Shown one piece after another: positions 45,417 through 56,657 of a stretch of DNA of 64,000 bases; positions within the stretch are counted from its first letter, which is position 1, and each line of letters starts with the position of its first letter. The notes under the pieces were generated by a model. It was given only the letters and a program-made list of their open reading frames with translations. It searched no databases and had not been told where the DNA came from. The position numbers and the translations under genes were made by a program. Source of the DNA: Rhododendron vialii (Eukaryota > Streptophyta > Magnoliopsida > Ericales > Ericaceae); the NCBI RefSeq assembly GCF_030253575.1, contig NC_080569.1, forward strand, positions 21,574,001 to 21,638,000, written 5' to 3'.

Positions 45417-45565
45417 TACTAACAAGCCAAATACACTGACAAAAATAAGTATTTATTTAAAAAATAAATACTTATTTTTTGAAGTAAAGAAATAGATTAT
45501 GAGAAAAATGACTTGTCTCATAAAGTGAAAAATAAGTACCTTAGCAGAACAATGCCTTACTGATG
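45417..45565. repeat. AAATAAGTA-type palindromic repeat
   Basis: AAGTATTTATTTAAAAAATA followed by AATACTTATTTTTT forms a palindrome. The right side ends GTACCTTAGCAGAACAATGCC, resembling the Harbinger-like ends elsewhere in the window. A related block is at 49760-49905. Confidence 0.4.
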
Positions 45566-46154
45566 ATAAAAAGAATTTTAAGTGAATTGTGCTGGGAGAG
45601 ATACTAGTTCTGCAACTATTTAGGGTGTTATTAAAAATGTCAATTTGTTTTTATTAACAAATAAGTTGTGGAAAAATGTCAAGTTGTTTATACTAATTAA
45701 TAAGTTGTTGAAATTTTTTAACTTTGTTGAGAGAAAATTGTTGAAAAATATCAAGTTGTTTTCATTAACCAATAAATTATAAATGGAATACAAAATTTGT
45801 GGCTTAGTGTGAACAACAAACTAAAATGTAATAACTTGTTCCCCAAATTGTTATGAAAATATGACCTCTTTTCTTTTTTTTTTTTGGAGTCAATCGGAAA
45901 TTCAATATGGCCTTATTTTAATGTAACACTTTCATTGTAAAAGAATTGGCACACAAAACTCGGGCATGTGTACGAGGTCGTTCAATGTATATATTCTTTT
46001 TTTCCCCCCTGGAAGACAGTAACTGCATGTGAAATCTATAGAGTATGGATCTGAAGATATTTATATTTACTATTTGACACTTAAAAGGACAAAATTTTAA
46101 ATTCAGATCACTAAGAAGAGCTTGAAAATCACTACTCAAAATGAAATACATAAT

Positions 46155-46455
46155 CTACGAAAAATTATTCAATGCCTCTAGTATAGTGTCACGTGGTGCC
46201 CCAGGTGTCTCCTCAACCACACATTTCTGTGAGTCCCAAAATGTGAAGACTCCACAACAATTTATGGCGAGAAAAGGCTTAGGAGTCCCAAAGCATCGAA
46301 TAATCTCTCCATAATCAATTATTGTAGCTGAATAGTTCAAAAAACGAGTGGACCACAATGTAGGGGGGATCGATACCACAGGATCGAGTCTGTCCACATT
46401 TGTTTCACTGGGGACTTTCCACCTTTGCAGTAATTTACCTTATCCCACATCGATT
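46155..46455 (-). other. Unrecognised open frame with coding character
   Basis: A minus-strand frame, open from just after a TAA near 46455 to a stop near 46157, has no in-frame ATG near its start. It contains RWKVPSETNVDRLDPVVSIP and FLAINCCGVFTFWDSQKCVV, which read like real protein more than most chance frames here. I do not recognise the family. It could be an exon remnant of a gene or transposon. Confidence 0.3.
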
Positions 46456-46799
46456 CTACACAAGAGAAATGCCGTTTTTCTATAACCGAGCCGAGGGCTC
46501 ACGGTTCATACCGTGGGGGTGTGGGGCTGGGGATTGCACGCGCTCTACGTAACCCTAAACCTCTCTGTGTAAATCAGAGTTTGTGTAATGGAGGGACTTT
46601 CTCCGGTGTTTCCCCTCCCACCGAGAAAGAAACACTGATGCCCGCGTGTGTAGATCTCCGGCGTTGATTTAGACCCTCGAGAGTGCTTGAAGGGAGTGTG
46701 CTGCTGGTACTGGACACGTCCCTTGCGGTCACTGTTCCTCGCCTCTCGAACACCCCCATTTTGTGAACCTTACTGGAACATCAAAAATCCAAATTGTCG

Positions 46800-46987
46800 G
46801 GCGGGTCTTTCTTGGTTTTGTTGTTTATTTTGGTACCGGGTGTGCTTGATTGTAATATCTTAAGACTTACATGTTAGACCTTAGGGGCTGGACTTCAGCT
46901 CATTTGATGTATTGTCCAACTTTTTGTTGGATTTCTCTTTTCCTTCTCCTCGTTTTTAATAAATTTTTACCTATCAAAAAAAAAAAT
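46800..46987 (+). mobile_element. LINE-like 3' tail, copy 1
   Basis: TGTCCAACTTTTTGTTGGAT is followed by TTTTTACCTATC and a poly-A run. The same arrangement ends the segment at 58135-58212, so both are 3' ends of one non-LTR family, 5'-truncated here. Confidence 0.6.
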
Positions 46988-47742
46988 TCAAAAATCCAAA
47001 TTGCCAAGTCTATTTTAGGTTCCATTCTTCCTAACTCTTTATCTAGTATTTTTTTTTGATATTTTTTTTATTTCTCGTAGTAATTTTTTGTTCAGTATTT
47101 TGGCTTAATTTTTTAAATTAATCATTCGTATCAACAAGTATGAGCTAAAAGTTGGGCCAGTCAGTCCGAATAAAGAAACAATCAGCTACTTAATCTACCA
47201 CTTTGATTTTGAAAAATGATCTTTGCACTTCACTTTTTTACATGTGCACTTCAAAAAATTTCCTTTAATATGCTTCGAAAATTGTGTTATATCTGTGGAA
47301 ATTTGAAACGCTAAAATACAAGTCCTGTGGTGCATCTATAAAAAAACTATAGTGGAAAAATCAACGCGATTTTGTCTAGCAAAGATCCACATAAAAAAGT
47401 GATCGAAATCACTATGCTTCCAAAAAATTGGATAACCCACCATATAACTGCATGAACGGGACTCAATAATTAAGATTAAAATCTTGGGTATATTACTACT
47501 CCCGGAAAGAAGCTTGGATCTGCAGCAACTAAGTTCTAATGCATTGAATGAATCAAAGATCCACATAAAAACAAAATGAATCAAAGAGGGAATTGCTTAA
47601 AGTTTCAAAAGCTGTTCTGAATGGAGTGTGACGACGTTAAAAAAACGTAGGAAGTACTAATCGTGAAAATATTAAAAGTGAATTGGATAAGATCTTTTTT
47701 GTAGTCTGGCTATTTATTTATGCCAAAATTTAACCCTTCCCT

Positions 47743-48110
47743 TTTTTTTTTTGGAACAACTATAGAAATGCATTAATATATGAAAATAGTTTACAAGGGA
47801 AATAAATAACAACAATATATAATCAAAAGACGAAAGGCCGGTGGTGGAAGAAGCTCAAGTCCAAAGCGGTATTCCCCGAGCAACTGAAGACGAAGAGAGG
47901 GATAGCAATGCCTATTTAGCCAATCACTGAATTAGCATCTCCTCCAAGTCTTAATAGAACTGCCAGAACAAAAACCAAACAAGCACCGAAAACAAACGGC
48001 CTACTCTCAAAGGAAAACAGAAGCAACGAAACGCATTCTTGTATGTCACCTTTGAGTAAAGAAAGGAAAAATGGAAAACTGTCAACACTTTTGTCCATTT
48101 ATCCACAAAT
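47743..48110 (-). mobile_element. LINE-like 3' fragment, reverse orientation
   Basis: It starts with poly-T on the + strand (47741-47752). Read on the minus strand it ends in CTTGTAAACTATTTTCATAT and poly-A. Upstream there is a short hydrophobic frame (GACLVFVLAVLLRLGGDANS) typical of plant LINE 3' regions, which I cannot assign further. Confidence 0.45.
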
Positions 48111-48189
48111 GTTAGCTTTCTTTTTCTTACAAAAACAAATCTAACTTTTCCTCTATACCTTTCTGTCGGACCGCTTTTTTACCATCTCT

Positions 48190-48308
48190 TTTAAAATCAA
48201 TTAGTATTAGGAAGGGTTTCAATTAAATTTTTATGGCATTAGATATCGCACCCGCTAGTTTGTTTTTAGAGCGGTCGTAGGGAGTGGTATTGTATAACCA
48301 AATCCATG
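48190..48308. repeat. Dispersed repeat, copy 2 of 2
   Basis: Matches 10082-10206; see shared blocks there. Confidence 0.65.
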
Positions 48309-48689
48309 GGGGAGAGATCTGACAAAAAAACAAAATATCATTACTTTTATTTCTTAACCGTATTTTAAAATTGGAGCAAATGAAGAGAGAAGGGAGAGAC
48401 CTAACAAAAAAACAATAAAGAACTCTATTGCTCGTGAATAGTTATTCTCTAGAAATACCTAAGTACTGTAGCTAGAGCAATAATACCTATGGGTTTGCCG
48501 AATCTGGTGCATGGCTGTTTCCTTGTTTTGCATAGCTAAAATAGATTCAAAAGCATGTATAACTAAGTTGGTAAACTTGCTCTTAGTTGGGTGTCAAGGT
48601 CTAATATAATTGACAGTGACCCTTTTAGGGTCATGGATGGCATATGATTGTTTAGGAACTTATGTATCAATCTAGGTGAGATGTTTGCT

Positions 48690-48787
48690 TTGGTTTGTGA
48701 TGCTGGTTATCCTTGTTCCCTTTAGTCTTTGTAATTCTTATTCAAAAATTAATAAAATTTCTTTTGCTGTTAAAAAAAAAAAAAAAC
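48690..48787 (+). mobile_element. LINE-like 3' tail, different family
   Basis: TAATTCTTATTCAAAAATTA, then ATAAAATTTC and a 15-A run, in an otherwise unremarkable stretch. The poly-A preceded by an AATAAA signal suggests the end of a retroposed transcript. Confidence 0.4.
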
Positions 48788-49519
48788 TGACAGTGACAAA
48801 TCAATGATATAGGTAGAAATTTGCAGATTTATTTTTTGTGGCAAGTCAATTGAAAAAGAATTGACCATCAATTGCAATTTTTCCGGACTTCTTCTTAATT
48901 TCTAAGCCAAACCATCTAATTATTCATTATATTTTCTTTTGTAAAATCATCTTATTCAATGACCAAGTTCTACCTATATATGGATAAAATAGTTTTGTGC
49001 AACCGATCCGAATTTATTGAGACTTAAGCTTGCTAGTTTGATTTGGTTTATCTTATTTGGTAACAAATTAGATGGTTTGACAAAGTAAATTAAGATACAA
49101 TAGCCGTAACAAGAAGTAAATAAATAAATTATAATCAACAATCTTATTTATTAACCTTGTGATCTAACCTGGTGATTTTGTAGTCACCTTTTTAATGAAC
49201 AGATCTTAGGTTTTCCTCCTATGGATATGAAGTCTTGCTCTCGTAGTAATTTAACACACGCAACCGTTAGTTGAGAAACAAAAACCTATTTATTATTCTA
49301 ACTTGATTTATTTAATGTATTATTTGCTCTTAAACTATATATAGATAAGCTAAGTTACGAAATGAGCTTTTTGTATTCGTATAAAAATCTTTTATCACTA
49401 GTGAGAACACTAAAAAGAACAGTGTTATGAACACAATGTTGAATGACTCTGGATTGTGTTTGAAGATTTTGTTCTGATGATGTCTTCCTGTTAAAAAAGA
49501 AGAAGTAATGATATGTGTA
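48788..49519. other. AT-rich intergenic DNA, no gene seen
   Basis: No supported features. Confidence 0.4.
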
Positions 49520-49544
49520 CCGATCATTTGGGCAGGGCCCAGCT

Positions 49545-49646
49545 AAATACAACTGCAAATTTACTAGATGTAGTCAATTTATAAGGAGGAATCCAAAAAT
49601 TTCCTCTTATGAATTGACTACATGTAGCAAATTCGCAGTTGTATTT
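49545..49646. repeat. Hairpin, 46-nt arms, 10-nt loop
   Basis: The left arm 49545-49590 and the right arm 49601-49646 pair at about 40 of 46 positions: AAATACAACTGCAAATTTAC against AAATACAACTGCGAATTTGC, then ATGTAGTCAATT in both. The outer flanks (GGGCAGGGCCCAGCT and AGCACCCTTTGGGCACC) are also loosely inverted. It has the size of a MIRNA foldback, but a MITE is the simpler reading. Confidence 0.75.
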
Positions 49647-50279
49647 ATCAGCACCCTTTGGGCACCGATGGTGCTGGGTGAGTGGAGCTCACTTCAGAGT
49701 TTCACAAAGAATAATTTAAGCTGTTTATTAATTTGGAAATAAATTTTCACGTTGATTGAAGCGGGTGTTCCATATTTTATTCTTAAAAAATAAGTATTTA
49801 TTCATGCTTCCCAAGACAGATCATAATCTCATAATACATTACATTTAATTCAAAAAATAAGCTACTTTTCAAAAAAAAAGTATTTATTTCTAAAACCGGA
49901 ACGGAGCTTGAATCAAACCCTTACGATTATTTGATTTAGCTCATTTTTTCTAGTACAACTTAGCGCCGATTTCCGGTACATCTTGTGCCTGTTTCACATA
50001 GTTTTTTGGGGATCTTTTTATTTTTGTCCTTTTTCAAAAAAAATTCCAATTTTTTGGTCATTATCTTGGATATTTCCTAGAATATTTGGCTAATTTTTTA
50101 TTTTTTCTATTCCTCTCGACGAAACGAACCAATAATTCACAAAAGTTTGACGCAAAATTAACAAATGCGAATTATTTTTTTTTTGGGATAATGACAAAAA
50201 CCATTTATCCCCCCAAAAAAGCTTTGTGAAACAAAAAATCTCAAAAAAAAAGCTCCGTGAAACAAAAAACCCACAAAAA

Positions 50280-51625
50280 ATCTATGGAAAACAAGACCCC
50301 GTTTGTTTAAGGGTTTTGGATTTTAGATTCTAATCATTATTCTATTTCTCTTCGATCATTACTCTCAATTTTCTTTCTATCTCTCTCCAATTATTACCTC
50401 TATTTCCAATCATTACTTTATTTCTCTCTACACTTATTACCTATAAATTCAAATTCAAAATCCCAAAATGAATGAAGTCCAAGTGACTTGGATCATTTGT
50501 GTGAGATAGGTGAGTAAACTTCCATGCATCAATATGTAAACTTTTTTCTGCCAGAATAGGATTTTAGGGGGAAAAAAGGTGAAATAATAATGCCAAAACT
50601 GATTTTGCTGGTGCCAAAACTCTAATGCACAAGAAAAATTATAACACCACACCCATTTAGAACATCCCCAATAGGGATGTAAAACCAGGTGCTATAGTTA
50701 TAATACAACTCATATGTAAAAAAAATTGCTCCAATGGGAATGTAAAATAGCAATTTCGGAGATGGAAAATAGCACAAATGGAAAGGAAGATGTACATTTA
50801 CATCTCCTTTTGGCTGCAGCTATAAATTGACAGATCATCACCAATTGATTCTACCAGAATTTTGGACAGTTGGAGGTTATCTGGTTTCGTCGGAAAGTCG
50901 TCGGAAATTGCAAGAATCGCCGGAATCTGCAAGAACACGCCGGAAGCTCACCATCTCCGACCTCGATTCTTGACGACATCACCCAACTGATTCTCAAGAT
51001 TTCCAGCAGATTTCCCTTCGGTTCCATCCAAGATTTCCAGATTTCCCTTCGATTCCAGCCCCTTCCAAGATTTTCAGATCTCCAGAGTTACCTCCGGTTT
51101 GTAAAGGGGGGGACTGGTTCAGAGAGAGAGAGAGGGAGAGAGGGGCTGGTTCTGTTTGTAGAACCAGAGAGAGAGACAGAGGTAAAATTGAGAGAGAGAA
51201 AGAGTAAAGTTGGGATTTTGGGTTAGCAACGGGTCTTTATCCGACCGTTGGCCAACGGCCCTTTTGATCAACAGATCAAATTAATCAGCAACGGCTTTTA
51301 CATCTCACCATTGAAGAAGGATGAGTTCTATTTTACGTTCAACTAACTTTTAACCACTTTTTACATCAAAATAACTATCCATTCCCTTCTAATACATTCC
51401 CATTGGGGATGCCTTGCACACTCATTCACACATCTACACTCACAAAAAGGGTGAAACTCGCACACACTACATAATGGGTCCCACACACATTGAGTGTGTA
51501 ATGTGTGCGGGCTCCACCTTTGTTGTAAGTGTGGATGTGTGATTGAGTACGGTGGTAGAATGATTGAGGGCACAAAAGACTTGTATCATGCGTAGTGTAC
51601 AAAATTTTTATGCACTGAAGTTTTG
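50280..51625. other. Intergenic; MITE-like and CT/GA-rich pieces
   Basis: GTTTGTTTAAGGGTTTTGG... with repeated AATCATTACT blocks (50290-50470) resembles the MITE at 56498-56758. A copy of the short dispersed repeat (reverse) lies at 50575-50645, and another forward copy at 51598-51655. GA-rich tracts lie at 51121-51210. The 118-codon frame at 50870-51226 looks like low-complexity chance coding. Confidence 0.4.
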
Positions 51626-51656
51626 ATATCAACAAAAAGCAGTTTGACATTGTTAC

Positions 51657-51766
51657 TTAAAAAAAAAAAAAAAAAACCCACTGTACTACCATTCCGGGAC
51701 AAGGGGCACATACGTCACTGTCACGAAATAAGCCCCATCATATTTGTCCTTCCACAGCTCAACCCC

Positions 51767-51809
<43 letters not shown>

Positions 51810-51905
51810 GAATTTCCTTCCCCCTCACTCACTCACTCCCCCCCCTCCTCTCTCTCTCTCTCTCTATAAGAATTTCCTTCCACTTCACTTCCTCTCTCTC
51901 AAACA
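51657..51905 (+). promoter_or_regulatory. CT-rich promoter / 5' leader of At1g16860-like gene
   Basis: A poly-A run (51659-51676), a 15-C tract (51763-51777), a CT repeat (51776-51806) and a second CT block (51848-51866) precede the ATG. CT-rich leaders are common in plant housekeeping genes. No TATA box is clear. The simple repeats make this segment unstable and easy to misassemble. Confidence 0.45.
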
Positions 51906-54900
51906 ATGGGTTCTCGAATCCCGTCACACCAGCTCAGCAGTGGTCTCTACGTCTCGGGTCGACCCGACCACCTCCCCAAGTCCCCCCAACCCACAATGTC
52001 CTCTCGCGCCGTCCCCTACACCGGCGGCGACATCAAGACCTCCGGCGAGCTCGGCAAGATGTTCGACCTCACCACCACCCCCACCACCCTCGACCCCACC
52101 CTAACCCCTCGTTCACGTCTCTCCTCCTCTTCCCAGCACAACAGCGGATCCGTCCGATCCGGCCCAAACTCCGGCCCAATCCTCCACCCCACCGGACTCA
52201 TCACCTCCGGCCCGCTCACCTCCTCGGCGGGCCGTCGCTCCGGCCAATTAGACCCCAGTGTTTCGATTCCAAGGGCCGCGTACGGCTCGGCCGTGACGAA
52301 GCTGGGCGACGACGCGAAGCTAGGGTTTAACGTGTCGAAGCCGGTAATGTGGGTGGTGGTTGTGGCGGCGGCGATGGGGTTGCTGGTCGGAGTGTTCTTA
52401 TTGTTGGCGGTGAAGAAGGCGGTCGTGCTAGTGTCGGTTGCCGGAGTTCTGGCGCCGGTGGTAGTTGTGTTGGTTTGGAATTTTTTTTGGAGGAGGAGAG
52501 GGTTGTTAGGGTTTTTCAGGGAGTACCCGGATGCTGAGCTTAGAGGTGCTGTTGATGGGCAGTACGTCAAGGTCACAGGGGTAATTTCCGTATTTTATTG
52601 TATGCCTTTTTTACATATTATTTGTAGTGACGTGTGGATTGATTAGATATTATTATATATTTTGCATCTAGAAATTTTCGTTTTTTAGTAAATTGAATTT
52701 GGACATGACGACTACTTGCTGATGTTGATTTGCAATTTTATAACCTTCTATTAATAGTAGGTTCTATTTTAGGTCTATTGGTTTGAGCTACTTGGTGCTG
52801 TGACTCGTGGTTTATTTGTGGTATTATTATTATTATTCCGTGACCATGTAGAATTATAGTAACTCCTAATCCCTGCATGTTTGACCCATTGGTTGTGCGT
52901 CTAGCAGTGTGTGTGGTGGGGGCAGTGCCGGCTCAGGGGTAAGCCCCACAAACTCCCAGGCTTCGGCAATTGCAACCAATTTTTTATTTTATTTTATGGT
53001 GAACAAGTTTGAGGACCACATTTTGGATACTATGTGAGGGGTAACCGCAGTATTGGTGAATGTGCTCCTCTACATGAAAAATGGGGCATGTTCTGCTAAT
53101 ACAATGGTGACACATCACATTGTATCCAAAATGTGGTACTCAGACATGGTCACAAAAGCATTAGTGGGAAGTTCATTGGAACACAACCAACGTGGCTGTG
53201 ATATTTATGGTTATTAGTCATTCCAAGAACTTAGACATTTGAAAACTATATTGCTGAGAGAGAAACAATGAAATCGATTGACATCCTTGATTTTACAGGA
53301 TCTTATTAGGAATATGGTTGTTTGCAAATGGTATGGGCTGCTTAATCTTAATGATTTAGCGTGTTTGATAACCCTCCTTAGGGGGGATTGGGATTGTGAA
53401 GTTGAGGGTCCCCTAATACCTTGTTTGGTTTGGCATTTGTTGAGGGTTGACCCATGGGATTGTTAATCCCCCAAAACAAACATGTTATTTACAATCCTAC
53501 AATCTAATCCTGTGTAAAACAAACATAAATAAACGATTCTTATTCTCATTAATAATCCCACCTCATTACGAATCCCCCCAAAACAATAATTGTTGTCAAA
53601 CACGCCCACGGAAATGTGCCTTTAGAGTACTTGATATTCATTCTTCCATTTTCTAGAGGAGTTGATGAACTCAACACGCGCATCATTTTTGTAGAGAACG
53701 ATGTTGTTTGTGCAAGTAAATCACTCATTCTCTGGATTTCTTTGAGAATTTGGAATCGTTGCAGCCAATCTTCTTTGGCTTTATACAGTTCTGGCCCCGA
53801 TATTTGGGTTGCCCAAGCCGGATCCCAAGTTTGGTTGCCCACTTACTATTATATTATAAAAAATGAAAAGACATACACATCAAAACAAAATCAAGATTGC
53901 ACTGTGCTTTTACCTTGAATTAATAAGAAAGATCAAAATGTAACCCCGGTTATAGTGCTTTATGTTTAGCACGATCCAATTTTATAAAACTTCTCTTTGC
54001 ATTTTGTGAAACAAATTCTTCAATTAAATCATTGTACTTTAATTTACCCAATCAATTGAGATCTCATAGCCAAAACACTCATGATCTCTTGTGACATGGT
54101 AGTCTGAATGTAAATTTTTATGAACTTCAACTTAGAAAAACTCCTCCCTGCCAGAGCAACTGTAATCGGTATAGTCTGCAAAATTCGATTAGCAACCCAT
54201 ACCATTTGGAAACCACCATCTTCCCAATAAGATCTTATGAAATCAAGGATGTCAATCGATTTTTTTACTTCTCTTGGCAATAAATTTTGAATGTCTAAGT
54301 TATTGGAATAATTCATCCCCACAAAACACCATGTTGGTTGTGTTTCAAGAAACTTCGTTCGTTAAATCTAAAACTAATTTTTTTTTTTGTTGGGTGCCCC
54401 ATGGTGGGGGTTGTCCAAGCCCGCAGGCTTGCAGGGCTTACCCTCGGCCAACTCTGGCCCTATATGGAGTATTTTGCCGGATGAAAACAAGGTTGCACAC
54501 AAGTATATTAAAACATGCAATTGACCACCATGAGAAGATAATAACAAGACAAAGGAGCTGCCTAGAATAAAAAGGATTCCTTCCGAGCATAATTATTATG
54601 CAAACAAATTGTTTCCAACTTTTAGGAGAAGACATCAACTACCCCAAGATCAAAACGAACGAGGCAAATAGTTTTTTTTGCCAAGACACAGAGAAAACAT
54701 CAACCCACTTCTCCCTCTTTATATATTGTATTGGACTCAATACATATTGTGATGGACTCATAAGCCCTCCTTGCCCTCCTCTCCTTTCAACCTAAGCTCC
54801 CATTTCTTCAACCTGCGCTCCCATTCCTCCAACCTCAATTTCAATTTTTCCAATTTCTTTTCCCATGCCTCCAAATACTTTTGCCGCACCTCCAAACCCT

Positions 54901-56613
54901 CTTGTTTGACAAAATTTAAGATGTGGCAAGAGGATTTGGAGGCGTGGCAAAAGAATTAGGAGGCGCGGGAAAAGGAATCGGAGGAATTGAAATTGAGTCT
55001 TTTACAATATATTCTGAGTCATTTACAATATGTAAAGAGGGAGAAGTGAGTTGATGTTTTGTCTATGTGCCTTGGCAAGAAAACTATTTTGTCTCATTTA
55101 TTTTTATCTTGGTAGTAGATGTCTTTTCCTAAAAGTTAGAAACAAGTTGCTTGCACTGTAAATATACTCGGCCAATTGGAGCCCAACAGTTTGAGTTCAA
55201 GGGCCGTGTATGGTTCGGCTACGACGATGTGAAGGCAGGGTTTAACGTGTCGAAACTGGTAATGTGGGTGGTTGTTGTGGCGATGGGGTTGTTGGTCGGA
55301 GCGTTTTTAATGGTGGCGGTGAAGAAGGTGGTTGTGCTAGTGGTGGCGGCCGGAGTTCTGGTGCTTGTGGTGGTTTGGAATTTTGTTTGGAGGAAAGGGT
55401 TGTTAGGGTTTTTCAAGAAGTATCCGGATGCTGAGCTCTGAGGTGCTGTTGATGGGCAATACATCAAGGTCACGGGGGTAATTTCTGATTTTATTATATG
55501 CGTTTTGTACAACTATGTCATATTATTTGCAGTGACGTTTGGGTTGGTTAGTTATTATATTTTGCATCTAAAGCTCTTCGTTTTATTGAATTTAGTCATG
55601 ACGACTATATGCTGATGTTGATTTGCATTTTTATTACCTTCTATTGATAGTAGGCTCTATTTTTAGGTCTATTTGTTCTTCTAAGCATAGAGCTATCGTG
55701 GTTTATTTGTCTTAGTATTATACTATTACTATTATTCAGTGGTCTAAAAGGCGCTCGGCACTAGTCGGGTGGTGACCCATGAGAGAGAGACGACAACGGG
55801 CGACGAGATCGACGTGATCGGTTTCTCCATGTCGTTGTCTTGGCTTGCAACTGGGTTAGGGCAAAAGACTTATGACTAGAAATTGTATATACTTTGTTAA
55901 AATTACACCAGAGGCCCTTTTATTATATTACCGCAACACTAAGGCCCTTAGCTACCTAGCTCCGCCAAATGCCACCTAATCTCCTTGGCCGCCTAATGCC
56001 GCCTGCCGCCTAATCTCCTTGGCTGCCTAATGAACTGCCTAGGGGTACTCGCGGCGGCAGGTCGCCGTCGAGGCGGCGTTTTAGAGCATTTTTATTGTTC
56101 CATGACCTTATTTGTCGAAACTTCTCATCTTTACGGCCGAAGTTGGATGCCAGTGGCCAGACTGAAATTTTTGTGGTGAACTACTTCTGTCTGCAATTTA
56201 GGAGACGTCTGTATGAGTAGTGTGATTATGCAAGCAAGTCATACGTGTAAATTCTCAGTGGCATTTGCCAGATTGGTTATGAGGCACCTAAATTTGCTTC
56301 TGTGGGGGTTTAAGTGTAGAACTCTACCACATGTCTAGCATCGTTCTTGCAAGTGAGGTTAGTGACTTGTCCTTTAAAGGTTTCTGGAAATTTGCTTTAC
56401 CATTGGGGTTGATTCAAGCTGGTGTATTGCGCCCCAGACTGCCATTTCTCTTTGGACTTTTTAAAGTATATTCTTTTGCATTTGGATACTTAATGCCTTG
56501 TTTGGATCATGTTTTGGAAAAAAAAATTCCAACTCAAAAAACACTCACCCGTACTTCTAATCATTACTCTCATTTATCTCTTTGCTCATCACCCCTATCT
56601 CCAATCATTTATT

Positions 56614-56657
<44 letters not shown>

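Noticed and set aside
50870-51226. 118-codon frame with Arg/Glu-rich end
   Set aside because: Low-complexity GA repeats create the open frame; no family resemblance.
52016-52576. 186-codon minus-strand frame
   Set aside because: Antisense of the GC-rich exon 1 of the At1g16860-like gene.
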